A stretch of DNA of 64,000 nt from Sphingobium sp. Lineage in GTDB: Bacteria > Pseudomonadota > Alphaproteobacteria > Sphingomonadales > Sphingomonadaceae. The DNA lies in assembly GCA_003248935.1 (NCBI GenBank), contig QFQF01000011.1, positions 60,457-124,456 on the forward strand, given 5' to 3'. The notes below the pieces were generated by a model. It searched no databases. It was not told the origin of the DNA and saw nothing but the letters and a program-made list of their open reading frames with translations. Position numbers and translations under genes: made by a program. Positions 1 to 7,610 of this stretch are shown here, in pieces; the first letter of the stretch is position 1, and every line of letters begins with the position of its first letter.

Positions 1-413
1 CGCGGACCGCGCCGGACCTTTGGAAAGAAGGCGGCCGCCTGAACCTGGAGCGCGCGCTGAAGGTCGGCGACGAGCTGGGCGGCCATATCGTCACCGGCCA
101 TGTCGATGCGGTCGGCCGGGTCGCGGACCTGCGCGAGGAGGGCGGTTCGATCCGCCTGACCATCGCCGCCGGGCCGGAGATCGCGCGGCACATCGCATCC
201 AAGGGATCGGTCGCGCTCGACGGCATATCGCTGACCGTCAACGAAGTCGCCGACACGGCCGAGGGCGTCCGCTTCGGCATCAACATCATTCCGCACACGG
301 CGGAGGTGACGACGTTCGACACGCTCGCGATCGGGCGGCCGATCAACATCGAGATCGACGTGCTGGCGCGCTACCTCGACCGGATGCAGGGCGTCCGTGC
401 CGCCAGTGCATGA
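1..413 (+). CDS. ribE: Riboflavin synthase, alpha subunit (5' end outside window)
   Basis: Converts two molecules of 6,7-dimethyl-8-ribityllumazine into riboflavin and a pyrimidinedione, the last step of riboflavin synthesis. Codons start at base 3; the visible part carries the family signature NLERAL...GGHIVTGHVDA that opens the second lumazine-binding barrel, then the usual VNEV and a C-terminal RYLDRM. The start lies beyond the window edge, so roughly the last 136 residues are seen. It is followed 93 bases later by the RibBX-type gene and then ribH, so this is a riboflavin cluster. Identification is by recognised family sequence. Confidence 0.93.
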   Translation, partial: RTAPDLWKEGGRLNLERALKVGDELGGHIVTGHVDAVGRVADLREEGGSIRLTIAAGPEIARHIASKGSVALDGISLTVNEVADTAEGVRFGINIIPHTAEVTTFDTLAIGRPINIEIDVLARYLDRMQGVRAASA

Positions 414-427
414 GATTTACCGCAACG

Positions 428-467
428 ATGTGAATTGCATCTTGCAATAATCACATTGCAGTGTGAT
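428..467. promoter_or_regulatory. Nested inverted repeats upstream of ribBX
   Basis: Three inverted repeats share about 40 bases: ATGTGA (428-433) against TCACAT (451-456); TTGC-N5-GCAA (435-447); and the perfect ATCACA-TTGCAG-TGTGAT (450-467). They lie 40-79 bases ahead of the start of a protein with an N-terminal helix-turn-helix. The symmetry is seen directly; a role as operator is inference. I see no FMN riboswitch here. Confidence 0.45.
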
Positions 468-506
468 ATGCGCGGTCCAAGGCGACCAACGCCATGAGAG
501 GCTGCC

Positions 507-1793
507 ATGTCAAAGTCACTGATCGAATCGCTGCGCTCCCTCGTTACCGAAGGGGGCATGTCCCGGTCGGGCCTCGCCCGCGCGGCGGGCCTGCACGCCA
601 ACAGCCTGCGCCGCCTGGGCGAGGCGGACTGGAACCCGACGGCGGACACGCTGGTGAAGCTGGAAACCTATCTCGACCGGCGCGAGGGCGGGACGGCGCT
701 CGCCTCGCCGGAGGAAATCATCAACGAGGCGCGCAACGGGCGCATGTTCATCCTGGTCGACGACGAGGACCGGGAGAATGAAGGCGACCTCGTCATCCCG
801 GCCCAGATGGCGACGCCCGACGCGATCAACTTCATGGCGACGCACGGACGCGGCCTCATATGCCTCGCCCTCACCAAGGAGCGGGTCGACCAGCTGGGCC
901 TCGACCTGATGAGCCGGCACAACGGCACGCGGCACGAAACCGCGTTCACCGTGTCGATCGAGGCGCGCGAGGGCGTGACCACCGGGATCAGCGCCGCCGA
1001 CCGGGCGCGCACCGTGTCGGTGGCGATCGACGGCGCGCGGGCCGCCGCCGACATCGTCACCCCCGGCCATGTGTTTCCGCTGGTCGCGCGGCCCGGTGGC
1101 GTGCTGGTGCGTACCGGCCATACCGAGGCGGCGGTCGATGTCGCGCGCCTCGCTGGTCTGAACCCGTCGGGCGTGATCTGCGAGATCATGAACGACGACG
1201 GCACGATGGCGCGGCTCGACGACCTCATCCCGCTCGCGCAGCGCCACCGGCTGAAGATCGGCACGATCCGCGACCTGATCGCCTATCGCCGGCGACACGA
1301 CCATCTGGTGGAGCGCCGCGCCGAGGCCCGTTTCGTCAGCCGCGCGGGCGGCGAGTGGACCGCGATCACCTATTTCAACAAGGCCACCCGGACCGAGCAG
1401 ATCGTCCTGCAGAAAGGGCATATCGATCCGGAGGTGCCGACGCTGGTGCGGATGCACCATGTCGACCCGTTCACCGACCTGTTCGGCCAGGAAGGGCGCC
1501 GCAGCGGCCTGCTGGAAAAGGCGATGGAGATCATCAGCGAGGAAGGAACCGGCCTGATCGTCGTGCTCGGCATCAATTCGGCGGTATCCGACGCGTTCAG
1601 CCGCAGGCTCGGCAAGCGGACCGACGGCGGCGGGAGCGACATGGACGAACTGCGCGACTATGGCGTTGGCGCGCAGGTCCTTGCCGAAATGGGCGTGCAT
1701 GACATGGTGCTGTTGACGAACAGCCATCCCAGCCTCATTGCCCTCGACGGCTATGATCTGGCCGTCGTCGGCACGCGGCGCATCGACCTCTAG
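507..1793 (+). CDS. ribB: HTH domain fused to RibB (DHBP synthase) and a degenerate RibA-like domain
   Basis: Residues about 66-265 are 3,4-dihydroxy-2-butanone-4-phosphate synthase, which makes the four-carbon precursor of lumazine from ribulose 5-phosphate: the acidic loop DDEDRENEGD (85-94), RHNGTRHETAF and GHTEAAVD are intact. Residues about 1-55 look like an XRE-like helix-turn-helix (SRSGLARAAGLHANSLRRL), not part of a standard RibB. Residues about 270-428 resemble GTP cyclohydrolase II (RDYGVGAQVL) but lack its three zinc-binding cysteines, so this half is probably inactive, as in the RibBX proteins described in other proteobacteria. An AGAGG ribosome site precedes the ATG. ribH follows after 20 bases. 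Confidence 0.93.
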   Translation: MSKSLIESLRSLVTEGGMSRSGLARAAGLHANSLRRLGEADWNPTADTLVKLETYLDRREGGTALASPEEIINEARNGRMFILVDDEDRENEGDLVIPAQMATPDAINFMATHGRGLICLALTKERVDQLGLDLMSRHNGTRHETAFTVSIEAREGVTTGISAADRARTVSVAIDGARAAADIVTPGHVFPLVARPGGVLVRTGHTEAAVDVARLAGLNPSGVICEIMNDDGTMARLDDLIPLAQRHRLKIGTIRDLIAYRRRHDHLVERRAEARFVSRAGGEWTAITYFNKATRTEQIVLQKGHIDPEVPTLVRMHHVDPFTDLFGQEGRRSGLLEKAMEIISEEGTGLIVVLGINSAVSDAFSRRLGKRTDGGGSDMDELRDYGVGAQVLAEMGVHDMVLLTNSHPSLIALDGYDLAVVGTRRIDL

Positions 1794-1813
1794 AATTACC
1801 GGAAGGACATCCC

Positions 1814-2233
1814 ATGGCGAAATTCCTGATCGTCGAAGCGCGCTTCTACGACCAACTGAACGACCTGCTGATCGAGGGCGCACAGGCGGCGCTCGATGAC
1901 GCCGGGCACAAATATGAAGTGCTGACCGTACCCGGCGCGCTCGAGATTCCGGGCGCGATCGCCATGGCGGCGGAAACCGGCCGCTATGACGGCTTCGTCG
2001 CGATCGGCGTGGTGATCCGCGGCGAGACCTATCATTTCGAGGTGGTGTCGAACGAGAGCGCGCGCGGCCTGATGGCGCTGTCGATGGACAGCATCGCCAT
2101 CGGCAACGGCATCCTCACGGTCGAGAACGAGGCGCAGGCCCTGACCCGCGCCCGTCCAAACGAAAAGGACAAGGGCGGCGAGGCGGCCAAGGCCGCCATC
2201 GCCATGCTCGCCCTGCGCGAGCGCTTCGCCTGA
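1814..2233 (+). CDS. ribH: 6,7-dimethyl-8-ribityllumazine synthase
   Basis: Condenses 5-amino-6-ribitylaminouracil with the RibB product to give lumazine, the substrate of RibE. The 139-residue length is typical of the family. Visible signatures are the VPGALEIP substrate loop, GVVIRGETYHFEVV with the catalytic histidine, and GNGILTVEN. GGAAGGACAT precedes the ATG at 1814. It is co-directional with ribE and the RibBX gene and probably in one transcript with them; the usual downstream nusB is not here, since a convergent gene follows immediately. Confidence 0.96.
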   Translation: MAKFLIVEARFYDQLNDLLIEGAQAALDDAGHKYEVLTVPGALEIPGAIAMAAETGRYDGFVAIGVVIRGETYHFEVVSNESARGLMALSMDSIAIGNGILTVENEAQALTRARPNEKDKGGEAAKAAIAMLALRERFA

Positions 2234-2252
2234 AACGAGGCGGGTAAACCGT

Positions 2253-3332
2253 TCAGGCGGCGAGCGCGGGATAGTCGCTATAGCCCTCCGGCCCGTTGCT
2301 GTACCAGTGGGTCATGTCGGTCTCGACCAGCGGCGCGCCGTTCGCGAGACGCAAGGGCAAATCGGGATTGCCGATGAACGGGCGGCCGAAGCTGATCGCG
2401 TCGGCATGGCCGCTTGCGATCTCGGCTTCCGCTTCTGCCTTGTCATAATCGCTGTTGAGGACCAGCGGCCCACCGAAGCGCTGGCGGATCAGCGGCGACT
2501 GACGGGGCACATCGCTGGCGCCGAACGTGCCATGGGGCTTTTGCTCGCGCAGTTCGAGGAACGCGATGCCGAGCGCGTCGAGCGCGTCAGCCGCCAGCCC
2601 GAACACCTCGGCCGGGTTGCTGTCGTCGACACCCTGCGTGTCGCCATTGGGTGACAGCCGCACCGCCGTCCGGCCCGCGCCGATTTCCTCCACCAGCGTC
2701 CGGGTGACCTCCTTCAGCAGGCGCACGCGATTTTCTGCGCTGCCGCCATAATCGTCGTCGCGGCGGTTGCTGCCGTCGCGCAGGAACTGGTCGATCAGAT
2801 AGCCGTTGGCCGCGTGCAGCTGAACCCCGTCGAAACCGGCCGCGACCGCGTTGCGCGCGCCCCGCGCATAATCATCCAGCAGTGCAGGGATCTCCGCGAT
2901 TTCCAACGGGCGGGCCTCGGCATAGGGCTGTTTGCCGTCATAGGTGTGGGCAAGGCCGGGCGCCGTCGTCGCGCTGGCCGACACCGGCTGCGCGCCGTTC
3001 AGGAAGCTCGGATGCACGACGCGGCCCATGTGCCAGAGCTGGACGAATATCCGTCCGCCCGCCGCGTGAACGGCCTCCGTCACCGGCTTCCATGCCTCTA
3101 CCTGCTCGGGCGACCAGATGCCCGGGGCGAACGGCCAGCCAAGCCCCTGCTGCGAAATGCCGGTGGCTTCCGTGATGATGAGGCCCGCGCCGGCACGCTG
3201 GCGGTAATAGTCGGCCATGATCGCGGTCGGCACATGCTGCCGGGTCGCACGGGCGCGGGTCAGCGGCGCCATGATGATGCGGTTGGGCGCCTCGACCGCG
3301 CCGAGGCGGACGGGATCAAACAAAGTGGGCAT
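2253..3332 (-). CDS. Old Yellow Enzyme family alkene reductase
   Basis: FMN- and NAD(P)H-dependent ene-reductase of the NemA/OYE type, acting in the cytoplasm on activated alkenes such as enones, maleimides or nitro compounds; the natural substrate is unknown. The 359-residue TIM barrel begins MPTLFDPVRLG and shows MAPLTRARA, QLWHMGR, the substrate-binding HxxN in LHAANGYLIDQFL, the YGGSAENR motif and the C-terminal FMN phosphate site SFGRPFIGNPDL. The open frame runs upstream to 4613 on this strand, but only the ATG at 3332 fits the family start. It converges with ribH and diverges from the COQ9-like gene. Confidence 0.94.
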   Translation of the reverse strand: MPTLFDPVRLGAVEAPNRIIMAPLTRARATRQHVPTAIMADYYRQRAGAGLIITEATGISQQGLGWPFAPGIWSPEQVEAWKPVTEAVHAAGGRIFVQLWHMGRVVHPSFLNGAQPVSASATTAPGLAHTYDGKQPYAEARPLEIAEIPALLDDYARGARNAVAAGFDGVQLHAANGYLIDQFLRDGSNRRDDDYGGSAENRVRLLKEVTRTLVEEIGAGRTAVRLSPNGDTQGVDDSNPAEVFGLAADALDALGIAFLELREQKPHGTFGASDVPRQSPLIRQRFGGPLVLNSDYDKAEAEAEIASGHADAISFGRPFIGNPDLPLRLANGAPLVETDMTHWYSNGPEGYSDYPALAA

Positions 3333-3378
3333 GAAATCGGTCTCCCCAGGTGCAACGGCATTCAGCCTGCACATTAAA

Positions 3379-3391
3379 TTGCAAAACGCAA
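3379..3391. promoter_or_regulatory. TTGC-N5-GCAA inverted repeat upstream of the alkene reductase
   Basis: TTGC-AAAAC-GCAA lies 47 bases upstream of the reductase start in the 189-base divergent gap to the COQ9-like gene. Related nem/OYE genes are often controlled by electrophile-sensing repressors, but no regulator gene is adjacent here. The same spacing TTGC-N5-GCAA occurs at 435-447 ahead of ribBX. Role is inference. Confidence 0.25.
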
Positions 3392-3521
3392 CTGATTTGC
3401 GATCCGCTAGCTGGTGATGCGCGAGGCCCTTGTCAACCACCGGGCCAGCCTCCCCCAAAGGCAGCCCTGCGAACGGGCCGCAACGATTGTCGCGGACGAC
3501 CGATGCCTGTAGGACGGGGGC

Positions 3522-4187
3522 ATGACGAGCGCCCTTCCACCCGATCCCACCCTCGACGAAATCCGCGCGGCAGCGGCGCCGCTGCTGCCCCGGCATGCGG
3601 CGTTCGACGGCTGGCGACCCGCGGCGGTGGATGGCGCGGCACGCGACATCGGCGTCGACCCGGCGATCGCCCGGCTGGCCTTCGCCGATGGCCCGGCGGC
3701 GATGATCGACGCCTGGTTCGCCAGCATCGACGATCGGATGGTACAGGCGCACACGTCGGACGCGCTGGCGGCGATGGGCGTGCGGGCGCGGATCACCGCC
3801 CTTGTCGAGTGTCGTCTCGCATTGCTGGAACGCGACCGCGAGGCGCTGCGCCGGGCACTCTCGATCCTGGCCATGCCCGCTAATATTGCCCTGTCGGCCC
3901 GGCTCGGCTGGCGCGCGGCTGACGCGATGTGGCGCCTCGCTGGCGATACCGCCGCCGACTATAATCATTACACCAAGCGCGCGATGCTGGCAGCGGTCTA
4001 TGGCGCGACGCTGATGGCGTTCCTCAACGACGAGAGCGAGGGTCATGCCGAGACCCGCGCGTTCCTCGCCCGCCGGATCGACGGGATCATGCGGTTCGAA
4101 AAGGCCAAGGCCCGGTTGTCGGAACGCCGCGACAGGCATTTCAGCATGACCCGCCTGATCGGCCGTCTGCGCTACCCGGCCGTCTGA
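3522..4187 (+). CDS. COQ9 family protein
   Basis: COQ9 proteins bind lipids and assist ubiquinone biosynthesis hydroxylases in mitochondria; bacterial members are assumed to do the same but are little studied. The 221-residue protein has a TetR-like all-helical layout. The conserved C-terminal block contains WRLAGDTAADYNHYTKR followed by the hydrophobic LAAVYGATLMAFLND, matching the COQ9 domain including the lipid-binding helix. AGGACGGGGG sits before the ATG at 3522. Neighbours give no pathway clue: divergent OYE on the left, feoAB on the right. Confidence 0.88.
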   Translation: MTSALPPDPTLDEIRAAAAPLLPRHAAFDGWRPAAVDGAARDIGVDPAIARLAFADGPAAMIDAWFASIDDRMVQAHTSDALAAMGVRARITALVECRLALLERDREALRRALSILAMPANIALSARLGWRAADAMWRLAGDTAADYNHYTKRAMLAAVYGATLMAFLNDESEGHAETRAFLARRIDGIMRFEKAKARLSERRDRHFSMTRLIGRLRYPAV

Positions 4188-4221
4188 CGAGCCGCGATTA
4201 GGTCTGGCGCTGACAGGCTTA

Positions 4222-4240
4222 TATTGATAATCACTCGCAT
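4222..4240 (+). promoter_or_regulatory. Fur-box-like site upstream of feoA
   Basis: TATTGATAATCACTCGCAT resembles the Fur/Irr-type consensus GATAATGATAATCATTATC, with an intact GATAATCA core, and ends 24 bases before the TTG start of feoA. Iron-dependent repression of feoAB is the expected role in proteobacteria. The right half is degenerate, so the exact regulator is uncertain. Confidence 0.55.
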
Positions 4241-4264
4241 CCCGATCGCCGAGACCATCCCACG

Positions 4265-4519
4265 TTGCGCCTGACCGTCCTTCCCCTCCGCAAGCCCGCC
4301 TATGTCGACACCATCGATTGGGACCGCCTGACCCCGGCGGAAGGACAGCGATTGCGTGAATTCGGCCTGTGCGAGGGCGCCAGCATAGAGGCGCTGCACC
4401 GGGGCGGCCTGCTCGGCCACGGCCCCATCGCCTGCCGCATCGGCAGGATGACGATCGCCATGCGGCGCCACCATGCGCAGGCCATCGAAGTGCGTACCGG
4501 ACCGGAGGGCACGGCATGA
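4265..4519 (+). CDS. feoA: Ferrous iron transport protein A
   Basis: Small cytoplasmic SH3-like partner of the FeoB permease. The 84 residues contain the family pattern LTPAEGQRLREFGLCEGASIEALHRG, a hydrophobic loop, and end close to a strand that normally carries IALRR (here MTIAMRR). The start is TTG at 4265; no in-frame ATG further in would leave a complete domain. Its TGA overlaps the ATG of feoB (ATGA), indicating translational coupling, and a Fur-like site lies just upstream. Confidence 0.9.
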   Translation: MRLTVLPLRKPAYVDTIDWDRLTPAEGQRLREFGLCEGASIEALHRGGLLGHGPIACRIGRMTIAMRRHHAQAIEVRTGPEGTA

Positions 4520-6375
4520 GCGGCCTGCCGCTCGTCGCGCTGGTCGGCAACCCCAATGCCGGCAAGAGCGCCCTGTTCAACGCGCTGACGGGCGCGCGAC
4601 AGAAGCTGGGCAACTATCCCGGCGTCACGGTCGAGAGGAAGGCGGGCCGCCTGTCCCTCGACGGCGGACGGCCGCTGGAACTGGTCGATCTGCCCGGCAC
4701 CTACAGCCTCGACCCGACCAGCCCGGACGAGCAGGTGACGCGCGACGTCATACTGGGCCGTCAGGAGGGGGAGCGCGTCCCCGACGCGCTGGTGATCGTC
4801 GTCGACGCCGCCAATCTCGAAAACCATCTGCGCTTCGCGCTCGAACTGATCGCGCTCGGCCGTCCCACCATCCTCGCGCTCAACATGGTCGACCTCGCCG
4901 CGCGCGACGGGCTGGAGCTGGACGCCACAATCCTGTCCCGCGACCTGGGCGTGCCGGTGATCCCGACGGTCGCCGTCCGCAAGCGCGGCCTCGATCATCT
5001 GCGCGCGGAACTCGAGGCCATGCTGGGCGGAGACGCCGCCCGCCCCGATGCGCAGGCGATCGCCGACTTCGACGACCGCCGCCGCGCCGCGCACCGGATC
5101 GCCCGCGCCGCCATCGTCCGCGAGACGCCCTCGCGCCGCCTGACCGCAGCCGTCGACCGGATCGCCCTTCACCCGGTCTTCGGCATGATCCTGCTGCTGG
5201 CGCTGCTGTTCGTCATGTTCCAGGCCGTGTTCGCCTGGTCGGAGGCGCCGATCGCGATGATCGAGGGATGGGTCGAGGCGCTGAGCAATTTCGTGTCCGG
5301 CGCCCTGCCCGACGGCATCGTCCGCTCCTTCCTGGTCGACGGCGTCATCAACGGCGTCGGATCGGTGATCGTCTTCCTGCCGCAGATCCTGATCCTGTTC
5401 TTCTTCATCCTGATGCTAGAGGCGACGGGCTACATGGTCCGCGCCGCGTTCATGATGGATGCGCTGATGGCCCGCGTGGGCCTGTCCGGACGGGCGTTCA
5501 TCCCGCTCCTGTCCTCCTTCGCCTGCGCCGTGCCCGGCATCATGGCGACGCGGACGATCAGCGACCCCAAGGACCGGCTGACGACCATCCTGATAGCGCC
5601 GCTGATGACCTGTTCGGCGCGCCTGCCCGTCTATGCGATGATCATCGGCGCGTTCATCCCGGCGCGCACGATCGGCTGGGGCATCGGGCTTCAGGGCCTC
5701 GTCCTCTTCTGCCTCTACGTATCCGGGATCGTCGGCGCGTTCATTGCCGCCCTGCTGCTGCGCCTGACGGTGACGAAGGGGCAGAGCAGCGGTTTCCTGA
5801 TGGAAATGCCGAAATATCAGTGGCCGCGCGTCCGCGACATCGCGCTCGGCCTGTGGCAGCGCGCGATCATCTTCCTGAAGCGCGCGGGCACGATCATCTT
5901 CACCTCGACGGTGATCCTGTGGCTGCTGCTCAGCTATCCCAAGCCGCCCGCCGGGTACGACCAGCCCGCCATAGACTATTCGATCGCCGGGCGGATCGCA
6001 GGCGGCCTGAACGTCATCATGGAGCCGGTCGGGTTCAACCGCGACATCTCCCTCGCGCTCATCCCCGCGATGGCCGCGCGTGAGGTCGCCGTGTCGGCGC
6101 TCGCCACCGTCTATTCGCTGGAGGCGACGGACGACGAGGCGCAGCTGGAACACAGCCTGGGCGACCGGCTGAAGGGCCGCTGGTCACTGGCGACCGCCCT
6201 CGCCTTCCTCGCCTGGTTCGTGTTCGCGCCGCAGTGCATATCGACGATCGCCGTCACCCGGCGGGAAACCAACGGCTGGCGCTGGCCGCTGTTCATGGTC
6301 GGCTATCTGTTCGCGCTTGCCTATGTGGCCGCGGGCCTCACCTACTGGACGGCAAGCGCCTTCGGCCTGGGCTGA
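4516..6375 (+). CDS. feoB: Ferrous iron transporter FeoB
   Basis: Inner-membrane Fe(II) permease with an N-terminal GTPase. At 619 residues it is shorter than the E. coli protein (773), as is common in alphaproteobacteria. The G domain shows GNPNAGKSALFN (G1, about 11-22), DLPGTYS (G3) and NMVD (G4); the membrane half has two Gate/nucleoside-recognition cores with conserved cysteine patches SSFACAVPGIMATR and PLMTCSARLPVY. ATG at 4516 overlaps the feoA stop; the longer frame from 4369 is an overlap artefact. No feoC is seen; the next gene is convergent. Confidence 0.96.
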   Translation: MSGLPLVALVGNPNAGKSALFNALTGARQKLGNYPGVTVERKAGRLSLDGGRPLELVDLPGTYSLDPTSPDEQVTRDVILGRQEGERVPDALVIVVDAANLENHLRFALELIALGRPTILALNMVDLAARDGLELDATILSRDLGVPVIPTVAVRKRGLDHLRAELEAMLGGDAARPDAQAIADFDDRRRAAHRIARAAIVRETPSRRLTAAVDRIALHPVFGMILLLALLFVMFQAVFAWSEAPIAMIEGWVEALSNFVSGALPDGIVRSFLVDGVINGVGSVIVFLPQILILFFFILMLEATGYMVRAAFMMDALMARVGLSGRAFIPLLSSFACAVPGIMATRTISDPKDRLTTILIAPLMTCSARLPVYAMIIGAFIPARTIGWGIGLQGLVLFCLYVSGIVGAFIAALLLRLTVTKGQSSGFLMEMPKYQWPRVRDIALGLWQRAIIFLKRAGTIIFTSTVILWLLLSYPKPPAGYDQPAIDYSIAGRIAGGLNVIMEPVGFNRDISLALIPAMAAREVAVSALATVYSLEATDDEAQLEHSLGDRLKGRWSLATALAFLAWFVFAPQCISTIAVTRRETNGWRWPLFMVGYLFALAYVAAGLTYWTASAFGLG

Positions 6376-6396
6376 CGCCCCTTTCCCCTTCCGGGA

Positions 6397-7200
6397 TCAG
6401 AATGGCAGCCAGGTCTGCTTCTCGGTGAACTTCATGTAGCCCGCGTTGACGCCCAGGCGGTAGCCGACACCGAGCCGGATCGGGATCAGCACGATGTCGC
6501 CGCGCCGCAGGTAGCTGGCGTTGAAGCCGCCGACCAGATAGGCCGCCCCCTCGCCCGCCGGGAAGCGCTTGTAGATGTCCTGCGTGTCATAGAGATTGTA
6601 GACGAGGACGAAGGTGTTGCCAGCGTTGCCGCCCGCGTCGAAGCCGATCGACGGGCCGGTCCAGTAGATGTCGCGCTTGCCCTCGATCTTGTGGGTCAGC
6701 GTGCCCGAGCCGTAGCGCAGCCCGACGACGAACGCGCCGGACGCCTCCCGCCCGGCGATATAGGCGTTGGGTTCGCCCTGTTCCTTCAGGATCTTCTCGA
6801 TGATACCGGCAAGACCCTTGGCCCCCTTCCCGAACACACCCTCGGCCGCGCCGATCAGGTCGTCTTCCTTGTAGGTGGTGGAGGGATTGGGCGCGGCGGG
6901 CGGAGAGTTGGCCGTGACCGGCGCCCCGGTGGCCGTGCGCCCGGCATCGTAGACATAGGGGTCCGAACCCTGCTGCACCGGCGCGGACGGGGCGGGCGCG
7001 GGTTCCGGGGCGGGCGTGACGGTCTGGCTGTCGCCACCCGAAACGGGGGCGAGATCGGAATCGATCGCGGTGTTCGGGTCGACCGTGCGAATCTGTGCGC
7101 TGGCGGGGCTGAGCGCCACCCCGGCGAGGGCGACCGAAAGCGAAGCCGTGCGCACGGTGCGCCCGACGATCCAACCTGCACTCCGGCGCATGCCCGGCAC
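6397..7200 (-). CDS. EipA/DUF1134 family periplasmic protein
   Basis: DUF1134 is a small beta-barrel domain; its Brucella member EipA supports cell-envelope integrity and shows genetic interaction with peptidoglycan and O-antigen pathways. Here a signal peptide (cleavage after SPASA, about residue 36) leads into a Pro/Ala-rich linker (about 60-105), then the domain: EASGAFVVGLRYGSGTL, YWTGPSIGFDAGGN, NTFVLVYNLYDT and a C-terminal GVGYRLGVNAGYMKFT. Length 267 is longer than Brucella EipA because of the linker. The start could also be the ATG at 7191. Confidence 0.88.
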   Translation of the reverse strand: MPGMRRSAGWIVGRTVRTASLSVALAGVALSPASAQIRTVDPNTAIDSDLAPVSGGDSQTVTPAPEPAPAPSAPVQQGSDPYVYDAGRTATGAPVTANSPPAAPNPSTTYKEDDLIGAAEGVFGKGAKGLAGIIEKILKEQGEPNAYIAGREASGAFVVGLRYGSGTLTHKIEGKRDIYWTGPSIGFDAGGNAGNTFVLVYNLYDTQDIYKRFPAGEGAAYLVGGFNASYLRRGDIVLIPIRLGVGYRLGVNAGYMKFTEKQTWLPF

Positions 7201-7383
7201 TCCCCAACCCGCTTGAAAACAAGGGGCGGATTATCGGCCGGCCACATGAAACGGCAATGAACGACACGCCGACCCGAGTCGATTCCGCGCCAGTCCGAAT
7301 CGGAAACGGCCTCTGCCCCGACCCGCGCCATCGCGACGAAGACGGCGATCGCAAAAAAGCCGCCAGATCGCCCATGCTGTCCG

Positions 7384-7412
7384 TTGCCATGCGCGATACG
7401 TGTCGCTATAGC
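7384..7412 (+). promoter_or_regulatory. Promoter of tRNA-Ser
   Basis: TTGCCA (7384-7389), a 17-base spacer and TATAGC (7407-7412) form a sigma-70-type promoter about 45 bases ahead of the mature tRNA. Position, spacing and orientation all fit. Confidence 0.6.
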
Positions 7413-7457
7413 CCCCCTTCACAAAGCCTCCGCCCGCCCGTCGGGCCGACGCCATGT

Positions 7458-7549
7458 GGAGACGTGGGTGAGTGGCTGAAACCAGCGGTTTGCTAAACCG
7501 TCGAGCCCTTAAGGGGGCTCCCCGGGTTCGAATCCCGGCGTCTCCGCCA
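7458..7549 (+). tRNA. tRNA-Ser (anticodon GCT)
   Basis: Class II tRNA of 92 bases. The acceptor arm GGAGACG pairs with CGTCTCC (7539-7545), followed by discriminator G and an encoded CCA. The anticodon loop TT-GCT-AA places GCT at 7492-7494, reading AGC/AGU codons. The long variable arm (AGCCCTTAAGGGGGCT region) is typical of serine tRNAs, and the T arm has GGTTCGAATCC. Its last six bases start a 15-bp sequence that recurs at 8775. Confidence 0.97.
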
Positions 7550-7558
7550 ATTTTTTCT
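7544..7558. repeat. 15-bp direct repeat, copy 1 (tRNA-Ser 3' end)
   Basis: CCGCCAATTTTTTCT, beginning in the last two acceptor-stem bases and CCA end of tRNA-Ser and running into its T-rich terminator. An identical copy lies at 8775-8789. The arrangement is what integration of an element at the 3' end of a tRNA leaves behind (att core). Confidence 0.7.
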
Positions 7559-7610
7559 TGTCATACGCGTCGTCAGTAACCGGAGATATTCCCGAACACC
7601 GGACTTCAAC

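Noticed and set aside
414..506. FMN riboswitch ahead of ribBX
   Set aside because: Too short and without the conserved RFN helices; only small inverted repeats are seen.
516..1883. 455-residue open frame antisense to ribBX
   Set aside because: Shadow of a GC-rich gene; Arg/His/Asp-rich translation with no family pattern, while the sense frame is clearly RibBX.
3333..4613. Upstream extension of the alkene reductase frame
   Set aside because: Covers the divergent COQ9-like gene and shows no domain; the family start is at 3332.
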